In this document: one piece after another, positions 41,583 to 50,553 of the stretch
How positions within the stretch are numbered: position 1 is the first letter of the stretch
Layout of the letters: each line of letters begins with the position of its first letter
NCBI RefSeq assembly: GCF_044385915.1
Contig: NZ_JBISCC010000122.1
Coordinates: 124,001 to 188,000 of the forward strand
DNA length: 64,000 bases
Direction: 5' to 3'
Source of the DNA: Thalassobellus citreus
Lineage (GTDB): Bacteria > Bacteroidota > Bacteroidia > Flavobacteriales > Flavobacteriaceae
The notes under the pieces: model-generated
Seen by the model: only the letters and a program-made list of their open reading frames with translations
Database searches by the model: none
Told to the model about the DNA's origin: nothing
Position numbers and translations under genes: made by a program

Positions 41583-42120
41583 TACCAAGTACCAAATCTA
41601 TTATAGATGTTTTGGCAAGTTTATCTCCGGGCTTTATGGTTTTTCCTTTATAAGTCATTTTAAGCACTAAATCTTTCCCTATATTATCTTCGTAAGTTAG
41701 TTTACCAACTTTAAAACCTAAAGCTTCTAACATAGGTTTAGCTTGTCTGTAAGTACGTTCTCTTAAATCTTGAACTTCTACTTTTCTATAACCAGACGGG
41801 TTTAGTGTTAAATATATTTTTCTATCTTCTTTTACTTTTGTTCCTGCTGGCGGTTCTTGTTCTATAACCGAAAACTTAGGGTAATCTGGGTTAAAATTTG
41901 CAGAATCTTGAATTTGCATAACCAAATTATTCTCGTTCAATTCTATTTTAGCAACGCTAATAGATTTTCCTGTTAAATCTGGTACTGTCTCAAAATCGCC
42001 ATGGTTTGTTGATACGTTTAACCACTTTAACGCCATAAAGCATATAACTACCAATGCTACAACAGCTAATAGAATTTGCTTTAAAAATGTTTTACTAGTA
42101 AGGAATTTAATAATACTCAT
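41566..42120 (-). CDS. Membrane-anchored PASTA-domain protein
   Basis: A 184-residue protein. One N-terminal membrane helix (about residues 13-32) is followed by two to three extracytoplasmic PASTA modules: V-P-D-L-T-G-K-S-I-S-V-A, E-Q-E-P-P-A-G-T-K-V and the later L-R-E-R-T-Y-R-Q-A-K-P-M-L-E. PASTA modules bind peptidoglycan or muropeptides. No kinase or penicillin-binding domain is attached. It overlaps the RluD-type gene, a pairing with D-Ala ligase nearby that I believe is common in Bacteroidota. Confidence 0.9.
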   Translation of the reverse strand: MSIIKFLTSKTFLKQILLAVVALVVICFMALKWLNVSTNHGDFETVPDLTGKSISVAKIELNENNLVMQIQDSANFNPDYPKFSVIEQEPPAGTKVKEDRKIYLTLNPSGYRKVEVQDLRERTYRQAKPMLEALGFKVGKLTYEDNIGKDLVLKMTYKGKTIKPGDKLAKTSIIDLVLGNGNRP

Positions 42121-42279
42121 CTATAGAATTTTCAATTAGGCAAATATATAAAAACAGAACTGTTTTTTCTTTTGCAATATATATGATATTTTAGCTTAAC
42201 TAATAATAGATACGGTTTATTGTTGGTTTTTGGTTGTAAATAAAGTCAATTAGTATTTACGGTTTAAAGTTTTAATGTT

Positions 42280-42370
42280 TTGGGCGTTACCACAAGGGTC
42301 GGGCTTTACGTTGCAAGTCCTCGCTTCCCTATCGGTCGCTGTGGGCTTTCCACTGCAATCCCTAACGCGC
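42280..42370 (-). repeat. Dispersed structured element R1, variant copy D
   Basis: Read on the minus strand it begins GCGTTAGGGATTGCAGTGG and ends GTAAAGCCCGACCC, TTGTGGTAACGCCC. The middle differs from copies A-C: the inner variable stem is replaced by a GGAAAGCCCACAGCGACCG segment, so this is a distinct subtype. It lies in the 362-bp gap between the PASTA gene and ddl. Confidence 0.65.
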
Positions 42371-42444
42371 AGCAGAACTTATTTTAAACAGTATTAAACT
42401 AACATTCATATTTTTACTATCAATAAAAAAAAGTGATTAAAAAG

Positions 42445-42463
42445 ATTCCCTCCTATGAGGAAT
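42445..42463. repeat. ATTCC-type short hairpin (decayed copy)
   Basis: ATTCCCTC-CTAT-GAGGAAT with one bulged base, 19 nt before the ddl ATG. Apart from R1 copy D, the rest of the gap shows nothing recognisable. Confidence 0.5.
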
Positions 42464-42482
42464 AAAAAAAACAAGCATCTGA

Positions 42483-43457
42483 ATGAAAAAAAATATAGCC
42501 ATTATTATGGGAGGATATTCTAGTGAATATAAAATCTCTTTAAAAAGCGGAAACGTTGTTTTTGAAAATTTAGACAAAGCTAAGTATGACGCTTATAGAA
42601 TTCATATTTTTAAAGACAAATGGGTTTATGTAGATACTAATGATGCCGAATTTCCTATTGATAAAAATGATTTTTCGGTAACTATAAACAACTCTAAAAT
42701 TACGTTTGATTGTGTTTTTAATGCCATTCATGGTTCACCTGGTGAAGACGGATTTATGCAAGCTTATTTTGAACTTTTAAATATTCCGCACACAAGCTGC
42801 GACATGTATCAAGCTAGCGTAACCTTTAATAAGCGCGATTGCTTAAGTATATTAAAACCCTACGGTATAAAAACAGCCGAATCGTTTTTCTTGAACCTAG
42901 GCGATGCTATAAATGAAGATGCTATTATTGCAAAAGTAGACTTACCTTGTTTTGTAAAAGCCAATAAAGCAGGCAGTAGTTTTGGTGTTACTAAAGTGCA
43001 TAAAAAAGAAGATTTAAAAAATGCTATTGATGTTGCTTTTAAAGAAGATGATGAAATTATTATTGAATCGTTTTTAGATGGTACCGAAGTTTCTGTTGGC
43101 GTTATAACCTATAAAGGAGAAACTAAAGTATTGCCCATTACTGAAATTGTTAGTGAAAATGATTTTTTCGATTATGAAGCTAAGTATTTAGGAAAATCAC
43201 AAGAAATAACACCAGCGCGGTTAACAACAGAACAAGAAACGAAAGTAAATACCGTTGCAAAAAAGGTTTATGAAGTTTTAAAAATGAAAGGCTTTTCTAG
43301 AAGCGAGTTTATTTTTAAAGATAATGAACCGCATTTATTAGAAATGAATACCGTACCTGGCTTAACTCAAGAAAGCATTTTACCTCAACAAGCTGCTGCG
43401 GCAGGAATTAGCATGAGTGATTTATTTGACAATGCTATTGAAGAGGCTTTGAAATAA
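42483..43457 (+). CDS. ddl: D-alanine--D-alanine ligase
   Basis: A 324-residue ATP-grasp enzyme that joins two D-alanines for peptidoglycan precursors. The N-terminus has M-G-G-Y-S-S-E-Y-K-I-S, the N-A-I-H-G-S-P-G-E-D-G loop, and the ATP-grasp part has F-V-K-A-N-K-A-G-S-S-F-G-V-T-K and L-E-M-N-T-V-P-G-L-T. The S-S-E-Y version of the early S-x-E motif keeps the catalytic Glu. It starts an operon with coaD 18 nt downstream. Normal length. Confidence 0.95.
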   Translation: MKKNIAIIMGGYSSEYKISLKSGNVVFENLDKAKYDAYRIHIFKDKWVYVDTNDAEFPIDKNDFSVTINNSKITFDCVFNAIHGSPGEDGFMQAYFELLNIPHTSCDMYQASVTFNKRDCLSILKPYGIKTAESFFLNLGDAINEDAIIAKVDLPCFVKANKAGSSFGVTKVHKKEDLKNAIDVAFKEDDEIIIESFLDGTEVSVGVITYKGETKVLPITEIVSENDFFDYEAKYLGKSQEITPARLTTEQETKVNTVAKKVYEVLKMKGFSRSEFIFKDNEPHLLEMNTVPGLTQESILPQQAAAAGISMSDLFDNAIEEALK

Positions 43458-43475
43458 AAATTGTAATTTTAAAAA

Positions 43476-43931
43476 ATGAACAGAGCTATTTTTCCAGGAT
43501 CTTTTGATCCGCTAACAAAAGGACACTACGATATTATAAAACGTGGCATTCCACTCTTTGATGAAATTATTGTAGCCATTGGAGTAAACGGCTCTAAAAA
43601 ATATATGTTCTCTTTAGAACAGCGTAAAGCTTTTATTGAAAAATCTTTTGCCGACGAACCTAAAGTCACAGTAGTTACATACACTGGCTTAACTGTTGAG
43701 TTTTGCAAAGAAATTGGTGTTGAATTTATTTTACGTGGTTTACGTAATCCTGCCGATTTTGAGTTTGAGAAAGCTATTGCATATACCAATAGAGACCTTG
43801 CTCCTATTGAAACTGTTTTTCTATTAACTTCGGCTAACACATCGCATATCTCATCCTCAATTGTGCGAGATGTTATTAAAAATAATGGTGATTATACCAA
43901 GTTGGTTCCTGATAGTGTACGTGTGAAATAA
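43476..43931 (+). CDS. coaD: Pantetheine-phosphate adenylyltransferase
   Basis: A 151-residue nucleotidyltransferase that makes dephospho-CoA from 4'-phosphopantetheine and ATP. The F-P-G-S-F-D-P-L-T-K-G-H motif (residues 5-16) holds the T/H-x-G-H nucleotide-binding site, and the I-S-S-S-I-V-R-D loop is present near the end. R-G-L-R-N-P-A-D-F-E-F-E is typical. It follows ddl after 18 nt, probably in one operon. Confidence 0.96.
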   Translation: MNRAIFPGSFDPLTKGHYDIIKRGIPLFDEIIVAIGVNGSKKYMFSLEQRKAFIEKSFADEPKVTVVTYTGLTVEFCKEIGVEFILRGLRNPADFEFEKAIAYTNRDLAPIETVFLLTSANTSHISSSIVRDVIKNNGDYTKLVPDSVRVK

Positions 43932-43997
43932 ACTTGAACTTTGTAACATTTCTTACTTATTCTATACTAATAAGTAAATGGTTATATTTTAAAGTTC

Positions 43998-44444
43998 ATG
44001 TTATATCAAATTACATATATACTTTTTAAACTGAAATTAATTCAGCCATCTGAGAGTACAATTAACTTTTGGATGCAGAATAATGATGTTGAAAAACTGG
44101 AATATGCTTTAAAATTTGGTAACTACAAAACAAGACAATTAGCTGCTGAAGCTTTAGAACAAATTGGAAAACCGTCTTCTATTCCAGCGCTACTTATTGC
44201 TATACGCGATAAAGTTCAAAACGTATCAATTGCTGCTTTAAATGCATTAGAAAGTATTGGTTATGAAGATGACATTATTAAAACCGTGATTAAAAAACGT
44301 TTTAATTGGGTAACACAAATGCGTGAAACTGCAAAAAAGCGTGAAGCCAATAAAGAAAAAAAGCATACCATTTACAGATGGGAACGTGCTAGTAAAAAAT
44401 CTTTTGAACGTGTTAAAGAACAACTAAAAAGACCGATGCGATAA
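43998..44444 (+). CDS. HEAT-repeat protein
   Basis: A 148-residue soluble protein with about two HEAT-like helical repeats (residues 40-95: A-L-K-F-G-N-Y-K-T-R-Q-L-A-A-E-A-L-E-Q-I-G and I-P-A-L-L-I-A-I). A basic C-terminus follows (K-R-E-A-N-K-E-K-K-H). The start at 43998 gives a tidy N-terminus (M-L-Y-Q-I-T-Y). It lies 66 nt after coaD, so it may be in the same operon. Role unknown; repeats of this kind usually bind a partner protein. Confidence 0.75.
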   Translation: MLYQITYILFKLKLIQPSESTINFWMQNNDVEKLEYALKFGNYKTRQLAAEALEQIGKPSSIPALLIAIRDKVQNVSIAALNALESIGYEDDIIKTVIKKRFNWVTQMRETAKKREANKEKKHTIYRWERASKKSFERVKEQLKRPMR

Positions 44445-44461
44445 GTGTTTTAAATTCAAAT

Positions 44462-44749
44462 TTACTCCATCAAAAACTTAAGTGCTTCTGACGTTTTACT
44501 TGGTATAAATTCTGTTATTTTATAGTTAGCCAAATCACGAATGCTAAAAGGATCTTTTTCTAGAATTTCCAATAATTCCTTTTTATTAGAAAGATTACTT
44601 AAAATAACACCTCCCGTTCTTGGAATTTTTCTTCCTGAGGCTATGAAATTCCCAACGGCATATTGTTCATCTAGATATTCTACATGATCTTTTAAATGCT
44701 TATCTATAATATCTAAAGATACCTTATAAGTAATATTTACGATAAACAT
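44462..44749 (-). CDS. YciI-like protein
   Basis: A 95-residue protein of the YciI family (ferredoxin-like fold). The H-V-E-Y-L-D-E-Q-Y-A-V-G-N-F segment has the His/Asp pair seen in YciI active sites, and the S-G-R-K-I-P-R-T-G-G segment corresponds to the G-P pocket. The enzymatic reaction of the family is not settled. It is 9 nt behind the SulP transporter on the same strand, so probably co-expressed with it. Confidence 0.82.
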   Translation of the reverse strand: MFIVNITYKVSLDIIDKHLKDHVEYLDEQYAVGNFIASGRKIPRTGGVILSNLSNKKELLEILEKDPFSIRDLANYKITEFIPSKTSEALKFLME

Positions 44750-44758
44750 ATTTACTAA

Positions 44759-46423
44759 TTAAAATTTATATTCAGAAAGCCCTTTGGTAAAAGCCTCAGG
44801 GTTTTCGGCTAAATAGTAACGAGGATCATCAACAGCTTCAACAATAACTTCTCTAAATTTTGGGTTTGATTTATAAAGTAATATTTTACAATCGTCACTT
44901 AAATGCTTTAGCTTAATTGTTTTTCCTTCTGCTTCATATTTATTCACTAAATTGAATATTGCCTCAATGGCAGAATGATCGCTTACTCGAGATTCAACAA
45001 AATCAATTTCTACTTTTTCTGGGTCATTTTTAACATCAAACTTTTCATTAAAAGCTTGTATAGAACCAAAAAATAGTGGGCCCCAAATTTCGTAAGTTTT
45101 AGTTTTACCATCTTCAGAAATCCGTTTTCTTGCTCTAATTTTCTTTGCATTTTCCCATGCAAAAACTAATGCAGAAATAATAACACCTACAAATACTGCA
45201 ACAGCTAAATCTACAAACACAGTCACTAAAGATACTGTTACAAGTACAACAGCATCTGCCTTTGGTATTTTCTTTAAAATTCTAAAACTAGACCATGCAA
45301 AGGTTTCGATAACCATCATAAACATAACACCAACTAAAGCTGCAATTGGAACCATTTCTATCAACTTATCGGCAAATAAAATAAACGACAATAAAGTAAC
45401 TGCCATCATAACTCCTGATAATCTTCCGCGTCCACCAGCGTTAATATTAATTACGGTTTGACCAATCATACCACAACCACCAGTTGCACCAAACAATCCA
45501 CTAACAATATTTCCTGCGCCTTGTGCCACACATTCTCTGTTTCCATTACCACGTGTTTCGGTTATTTCATCAACTAAATTCATAGTCATTAAAGACTCTA
45601 TTAACCCTACTGAAGCTGCTAAAAATGCAGGTAATGCAATAAATTTTAAAGTATCTAAATTAAATGGTAATTTTTGCCAAAGCTCTAAATTTGGTGTTGG
45701 GAACACGCCTTTTAAACCTGTTCCGCCTCCTTCAATAATATAAGATCCTACTGTTGAAACTTCTATATTAAAACCTATAACAATTAAACTTGTTATTAAA
45801 ATGGCTGTTAAAGCAGCTGGTAATTTTTTTGTGATTTTTGGCAATCCCCAAATTATTAGCATCGTTAACAACACTAAACCAATCATGGTATATAATTCTG
45901 AACCTTGCATATAAGTACTTACATACTCTTTTACGCCTTCTTTAGAAACTTGTAAAGATTTATGCGAAAACATTTTTACTTGTGCTATAAAAATAACTAT
46001 AGATAGGCCATTAACAAACCCCATCATTACTGAATGCGGAATTAAACGCACAAAACGTCCTAATTTAAAAACACCTGCAGCTATTTGTATTATTCCCATT
46101 AAAATGACACAGGCCATTAGGTAGAAAAACCCCATGTTTTCGATTGGAGTATCAAACAACATACCTTTAGTATGTCCTTCTGCTATCATATGAACAAAAA
46201 TAACAGCAACAGCTCCTGCTGCTCCAGAAATTAAACCTGGTCTTCCTCCAAAAATTGCTGTAATTAAACCTATAATAAATGCTCCTGACAAAGCCATTAA
46301 AGGATCAATTTGTGCTACAAAAGCAAAGGCAACAACCTCTGGAATCATTGCTAATGACACAGTGATACCGCTTAAAATATCATTTTTGGCATTTGGAGTA
46401 CGCTTTCTAAAAAATTCAGTCAT
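44759..46423 (-). CDS. SulP family anion transporter with STAS domain
   Basis: A 554-residue transporter with about twelve membrane segments in the SLC26/SulP fold (early motif L-S-G-I-T-V-S-L-A-M-I-P-E-V; G-L-I-S-G-A-A-G-A-V; G-G-C-G-M-I-G-Q). A cytoplasmic STAS domain closes the C-terminus (about 435-545, P-L-F-F-G-S-I-Q-A-F). Substrate could be sulfate, bicarbonate or another anion. The start is the ATG at 46423; the in-frame codon at 46444 is inside the -7 box. It has one of the best promoters in the window and is followed by the YciI gene. Confidence 0.93.
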   Translation of the reverse strand: MTEFFRKRTPNAKNDILSGITVSLAMIPEVVAFAFVAQIDPLMALSGAFIIGLITAIFGGRPGLISGAAGAVAVIFVHMIAEGHTKGMLFDTPIENMGFFYLMACVILMGIIQIAAGVFKLGRFVRLIPHSVMMGFVNGLSIVIFIAQVKMFSHKSLQVSKEGVKEYVSTYMQGSELYTMIGLVLLTMLIIWGLPKITKKLPAALTAILITSLIVIGFNIEVSTVGSYIIEGGGTGLKGVFPTPNLELWQKLPFNLDTLKFIALPAFLAASVGLIESLMTMNLVDEITETRGNGNRECVAQGAGNIVSGLFGATGGCGMIGQTVININAGGRGRLSGVMMAVTLLSFILFADKLIEMVPIAALVGVMFMMVIETFAWSSFRILKKIPKADAVVLVTVSLVTVFVDLAVAVFVGVIISALVFAWENAKKIRARKRISEDGKTKTYEIWGPLFFGSIQAFNEKFDVKNDPEKVEIDFVESRVSDHSAIEAIFNLVNKYEAEGKTIKLKHLSDDCKILLYKSNPKFREVIVEAVDDPRYYLAENPEAFTKGLSEYKF

Positions 46424-46441
46424 GAGTGCTTTTTGAAGCTG

Positions 46442-46471
46442 CAAATTTACAGTTAATTAAGAGAAGCACAA
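46442..46471 (-). promoter_or_regulatory. Promoter of sulP-yciI
   Basis: On the minus strand TTG (46469-46471) and TAAATTTG (46442-46449) are spaced by exactly 19 nt, fitting the Bacteroidota consensus. The box ends 18 nt before the ATG at 46423. Confidence 0.75.
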
Positions 46472-46561
46472 GAATTTATAACAATTTTACTTTAGTAGAG
46501 GACTAAAACGTTTGAATATAAGGCTAGCTATTGAATGTCTAACTTGGAATAAATACTAAAA

Positions 46562-46597
46562 AAAAGCCTATCAACTAAAAAGTTGATAGGCTTTTAC
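46562..46597 (-). terminator. Intrinsic terminator of secDF
   Basis: A perfect 15-bp stem AAAAGCCTATCAACT / AGTTGATAGGCTTTT with loop AAAA, 21 nt beyond the secDF stop on the minus strand. Confidence 0.88.
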
Positions 46598-46617
46598 ATT
46601 AAACAAAAATATTTGTT

Positions 46618-49602
46618 TTAGTTTTTCTTTTTATCTTCTAATTTCTTTATTGTATCATACATAATTGGAGTTGCAATAAATAGAGACGAATAAGTACCTA
46701 CTATAACACCTACTATTAAAGCAAACATAAATCCTCTAATAGAATCACCACCAAAAATAAAAATAGCTAACAGCACTACTAAAGTTGTTAATGAGGTATT
46801 TAATGTTCTACTTAAAGTACTGCTCAATGATACATTTACTACTTTATCAAAATTCCAGCTAGTATGTTCGTTAAAGAACTCACGAACTCTATCAAACACT
46901 ACCACGGTATCATTTAACGAGTAACCAATTACTGTTAGTATAGCAGCTATAAATGCTTGATCTATTTCCATACTAAATGGCATGAATTTATATGTTAAAG
47001 AGAACACTCCCAATACAATAATAACATCATGGAATACAGCGGCAACTGCACCAAGAGAATATTGCCATTTTTTGAAACGGAATAATATATAAAGGAATAC
47101 TACGATTAAAGATCCTAAAATAGCCCAAAATGATGCTTGTTTAATATCATCGGCAATCGTTGGACTTACTTTAAATGACTCCATTAAACCTACTTGTTTA
47201 TTTTCATCATTTAAATCTATAAAGTTTTCATAGCTAACTCCTGATAAATGTGGTTGTAAAGTATTATATAACTTCAATCTTATCTCTTCATCTACCGCAG
47301 CACTTGCTTCGTTAACTTTATATTTAGTTGTAATTTTTAACTGATTAGCATCTCCTACTGTTTTTGCATCAGCACTACCAAAGGCATCAGCTAACGTTTT
47401 AGAAATCTCTGAAGCGTTAACATCTTGAGCAAAACGCACTTGATATGTTCTACCTCCAACAAAATCGACACCTTGATCTAATCCGTTAGTGAATAAAGAC
47501 CCTAAACTTACTACGATAAACACTCCTGAAACGATATAAGCAATTTTACGTTTAGATAAGAATTGGATGTTTATATTTCTGAAAAGGTTTTTAGTAATTA
47601 CTGTAGAGAAATCTAACTTACCTCCTTTATTTGCATACCAATCAACCAATAATCTTGTAATAAAGATTGCAGTAAATAACGATGTTAAAATACCTATTAT
47701 TAAAGTAGTTGCAAATCCTTTAATTGGACCTGTACCAAAAACAAATAATATTAAGGCCGTTAAACCTGTTGTAATGTTAGCATCTAAAATTGAAGATAAC
47801 GCATTACTAAACCCATCTTTAATAGCTTCTTTTTGTCCTTTACCTTTAGCTAGCTCCTCTCGAATCCTTTCAAAGATAAGTACATTCGCATCTACCGACA
47901 TACCAATAGTTAATACAATACCGGCAATACCTGGCAATGTTAATACCGCTCCTAACCCAGATAAGATACCGAAGATTAAAAGAATGTTTAATAACATAGC
48001 AACATCTGCAAACGCTCCTGCTTTACCATAATAGAAAACCATCCAGATTAATACAAGCGCTAAAGCAATCATGAAAGACATTTTACCACTATCAATAGCT
48101 TCTTGACCTAAAGACGGTCCTACTACTGTACTTGATATAATATCTGCTGATGCTGGTAATTTACCTGCACGTAATACGTTAGCTAAATCAATCGCTTCAT
48201 TTAGAGTGAAATCTCCAGATATAGAAGAACGACCTCCAGCAATTGGCCCTGTAGGTACTCCTGGCGCAGAATACACAACATCATCTAAAACAATAGCAAT
48301 TTGGCTTCCTTGAGTGTATGCCTTTCCAGTCATTTCTTCCCAAATCTTAGCACCTTTCGCATTCATTTGCATAGATACTTCAGATTTTCCTGTAGGTCCA
48401 AATTGATTTCTAGCATCTGTAACTACAGCTCCACTTAATTCTGGTGTGTTATCTCTATTACCAATTAAAGCATATAAATCTACTATTTCACTATTCTTTT
48501 TAGGTTTACCAAAAGCAAATTTTGCGTAACGCATTTCTGCAGGAAGCAAAGCTCTTACTTGTGGCATGTTTAAATAATTAAGAACTGTTTCTTTATCTTT
48601 TATTGCAAATCTTGCAATAACTGGACCTCCTTGGTATCCTTGACCTTTAATTAGATCGAATATTGGATTTACTGTAGCTACTGCTGTAGAATCTGTTGTT
48701 GCATCTCCTAAAAGATCATCAATAGCAGAATCAGTTGCATCTTCTTCATCACTAGGTTCTTGGTCTGCAACTTCTGTTTTAGGAGCTACTATATCTTTTA
48801 AAACTTCATTAGCTTGTCCTAAAAAGCCAAAGAACTGTTCGCCTTTATAAGCATCCCAAAACTCTAATTGAGCAGTACTTTGTAATAAAGCAGTTGCTCT
48901 TTCAATATCTTTAACACCTGGTAACTCTACCAAAATACGTCCAGAATTCCCTAAACGTTGAATATTAGGCGATGTAACACCAAACTCATCAATACGCTTA
49001 CGTAATACTTCAAAAGCAGAAACAATAGATTCGTCTATTTTAGTTTCAACAATACCTTTAACTTCTTCATCGGTCATGTTTCCATTAATCTCACCATCTA
49101 ATGCTTTGGTGTAAAAAATATCTGGAGACGCTAATTTTGTATCACCTTTTATTTTATCAAAAGCAATAAAGAAATCTTCTAAATAAGTATTTTGACTATT
49201 CTTCTGTAATTCTGAAGCATCATCTAAAGCTTTATTAAAAACTGGATCTTTAGTATTATTTGCTAATCCACTTAAAATGTCTTTAACCGACACTTGTAAA
49301 ATAACGTTAATACCACCTTTTAAATCTAAACCAAGATTCATCGCTTTTTGTTTCACCTCATTATAAGTGAATTTAGCAATCCCAATATTAAAAACAGTAT
49401 CGGTTGCTATAGCTTCTAAATAGCTTGCTTCTTCCGCACTACGTTTAGAACGATAATCGTCTTCTGTATCTGGAAATTTGCTTATTGCAATTTCTTCTGC
49501 TTTGTTTTCAATTTGCTTAGATTTGAATGTAAATGATAATTGGTAAAGACTTACCAATCCAAACAAAATTGCAAATAATTTTACTAATCCTTTGTTTTGC
49601 AT
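46618..49602 (-). CDS. secDF: Fused protein translocase subunit SecDF
   Basis: A 994-residue fusion of SecD and SecF, a membrane partner of SecYEG that uses the proton gradient to pull proteins out of the channel. The SecD part (about 1-640) has a leading helix, D-L-K-G-G-I-N-V at the start of the large periplasmic domain, P1 head region (L-R-K-R-I-D-E-F-G-V) and five helices with M-S-V-D-A-N-V-L-I-F-E-R. The SecF part (about 660-990) has F-V-G-G-R-T-Y and S-L-N-D-T-V-V-V-F-D-R. A long acidic Asp/Glu/Thr insert lies near residues 275-315. It ends in a strong terminator. The SecD-P1-like gene lies upstream on the same strand. Confidence 0.95.
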   Translation of the reverse strand: MQNKGLVKLFAILFGLVSLYQLSFTFKSKQIENKAEEIAISKFPDTEDDYRSKRSAEEASYLEAIATDTVFNIGIAKFTYNEVKQKAMNLGLDLKGGINVILQVSVKDILSGLANNTKDPVFNKALDDASELQKNSQNTYLEDFFIAFDKIKGDTKLASPDIFYTKALDGEINGNMTDEEVKGIVETKIDESIVSAFEVLRKRIDEFGVTSPNIQRLGNSGRILVELPGVKDIERATALLQSTAQLEFWDAYKGEQFFGFLGQANEVLKDIVAPKTEVADQEPSDEEDATDSAIDDLLGDATTDSTAVATVNPIFDLIKGQGYQGGPVIARFAIKDKETVLNYLNMPQVRALLPAEMRYAKFAFGKPKKNSEIVDLYALIGNRDNTPELSGAVVTDARNQFGPTGKSEVSMQMNAKGAKIWEEMTGKAYTQGSQIAIVLDDVVYSAPGVPTGPIAGGRSSISGDFTLNEAIDLANVLRAGKLPASADIISSTVVGPSLGQEAIDSGKMSFMIALALVLIWMVFYYGKAGAFADVAMLLNILLIFGILSGLGAVLTLPGIAGIVLTIGMSVDANVLIFERIREELAKGKGQKEAIKDGFSNALSSILDANITTGLTALILFVFGTGPIKGFATTLIIGILTSLFTAIFITRLLVDWYANKGGKLDFSTVITKNLFRNINIQFLSKRKIAYIVSGVFIVVSLGSLFTNGLDQGVDFVGGRTYQVRFAQDVNASEISKTLADAFGSADAKTVGDANQLKITTKYKVNEASAAVDEEIRLKLYNTLQPHLSGVSYENFIDLNDENKQVGLMESFKVSPTIADDIKQASFWAILGSLIVVFLYILFRFKKWQYSLGAVAAVFHDVIIVLGVFSLTYKFMPFSMEIDQAFIAAILTVIGYSLNDTVVVFDRVREFFNEHTSWNFDKVVNVSLSSTLSRTLNTSLTTLVVLLAIFIFGGDSIRGFMFALIVGVIVGTYSSLFIATPIMYDTIKKLEDKKKN

Positions 49603-49794
49603 TTTATATTTTTTTTGTGGTCAAATTTTTTAAAACGGGCAAATATATGCTTTACCGCTAAATTTGACAATTTTTTATTTTTAAATAAGGTTTTCAGCTT
49701 CATTGTATTAAAATGAATACCGAACTTTAATTATAAGAATACTTGTAATTCTTTTTGTGAAGTGTTTTATAATCTAGAAGAAAATAAACCTTCG

Positions 49795-50415
49795 TTAGCA
49801 AACTGGACCAGCTCTAACTTCGGGTATTTTATGTAACGTATTATCTATTGTAATCGTAATATTTCTACGAATTTTATAGGCTACTTTTACAATACTATCT
49901 TTTTCTGCAATGTTTACAACATTAGCAGTTAAATACACATTAGGATTAAAAAATCGATCAATTTCAGATTTTGGCTCTAAAACATACTTTCCATTTAAAC
50001 CTGAATCTAAATGATTGTCTTTATTAATTTCGTAGACATCAAGATCATAACTAGATAAATCGTCGTTTGAAGGTAATTTTAAAGGGTTTCCTTTTTGATT
50101 AAAATGAGCGTAATCAAGTACTACATTTTTCTCTTTAGAAAAGGTTTCTTTTATACTAGCAACATCTGTATTACTATAATACCTTATTCTTAAGCTACCT
50201 TCTTCAATTTCGTTTACTTGTATATTTTCAACGCCTAAATCTTGCAATTGTTTTTTTACAATTGCAATGGTTTTTTGAGCTTGATTAGTAGTTGTATCAA
50301 CATTTGCAAACTGCAATACAATTTCCTGATTGGGTACAGAAACTTGTTGATGACAAACAGCACCTAAAACGGTAAGAATAATAACTAGAGTACTTATGTA
50401 CCACCTTTTCTTCAT
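49795..50415 (-). CDS. Envelope protein with SecD-P1-like head segment
   Basis: A 206-residue protein with an N-terminal hydrophobic segment (residues 5-22, a signal peptide or anchor). Residues about 42-100 read T-N-Q-A-Q-K-T-I-A-I-V-K, then L-Q-D-L-G-V-E-N-I and G-S-L-R-I-R-Y. This is the layout of the SecD P1 head (a helix with R-x-R-V-x-x-L-G-V, then a strand with R-I-V-V). The C-terminal half is unassigned and ends R-A-G-P-V-C. It lies 192 nt upstream of secDF on the same strand. I infer a periplasmic helper or relic of SecD; no characterised homologue comes to mind. Its -7 box ends 4 nt before the ATG. Confidence 0.6.
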   Translation of the reverse strand: MKKRWYISTLVIILTVLGAVCHQQVSVPNQEIVLQFANVDTTTNQAQKTIAIVKKQLQDLGVENIQVNEIEEGSLRIRYYSNTDVASIKETFSKEKNVVLDYAHFNQKGNPLKLPSNDDLSSYDLDVYEINKDNHLDSGLNGKYVLEPKSEIDRFFNPNVYLTANVVNIAEKDSIVKVAYKIRRNITITIDNTLHKIPEVRAGPVC

Positions 50416-50419
50416 GTGT

Positions 50420-50427
50420 CAAATATA
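50420..50427 (-). promoter_or_regulatory. -7 box abutting the start of the SecD-P1-like gene
   Basis: Minus-strand TATATTTG, then ACAC, then ATG. It directly follows the mdh terminator, predicting a leaderless transcript. Confidence 0.6.
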
Positions 50428-50432
50428 AAAAA

Positions 50433-50460
50433 ATAAAGACTGTATTTCTACAGTCTTTAT
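50433..50460 (-). terminator. Intrinsic terminator of mdh
   Basis: A perfect 12-bp stem ATAAAGACTGTA / TACAGTCTTTAT with a 4-nt loop; on the minus strand it is followed by a T-rich run that merges with the next -7 box. Confidence 0.85.
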
Positions 50461-50485
50461 ATAAATATCTATTTTGAGGTATTAG

Positions 50486-50505
50486 ATTCCTGTTTTTACA
50501 GGAAT
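50486..50505. repeat. ATTCC-type short hairpin (copy)
   Basis: Perfect 8-bp stem ATTCCTGT / ACAGGAAT with loop TTTT, in the 3' region of mdh ahead of its terminator. The last stem pairs differ from those at 40445 but still match. Confidence 0.6.
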
Positions 50506-50553
50506 AACGGCTTCAAAAACACATCGAAATGAACACCGATGCAATAATTTCTA

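Noticed and set aside
47567..48031. Open frame on the plus strand opposite secDF (154 codons)
   Set aside because: It is antisense to a well-conserved SecD domain, has no family signature, and its composition mirrors the codons of secDF.
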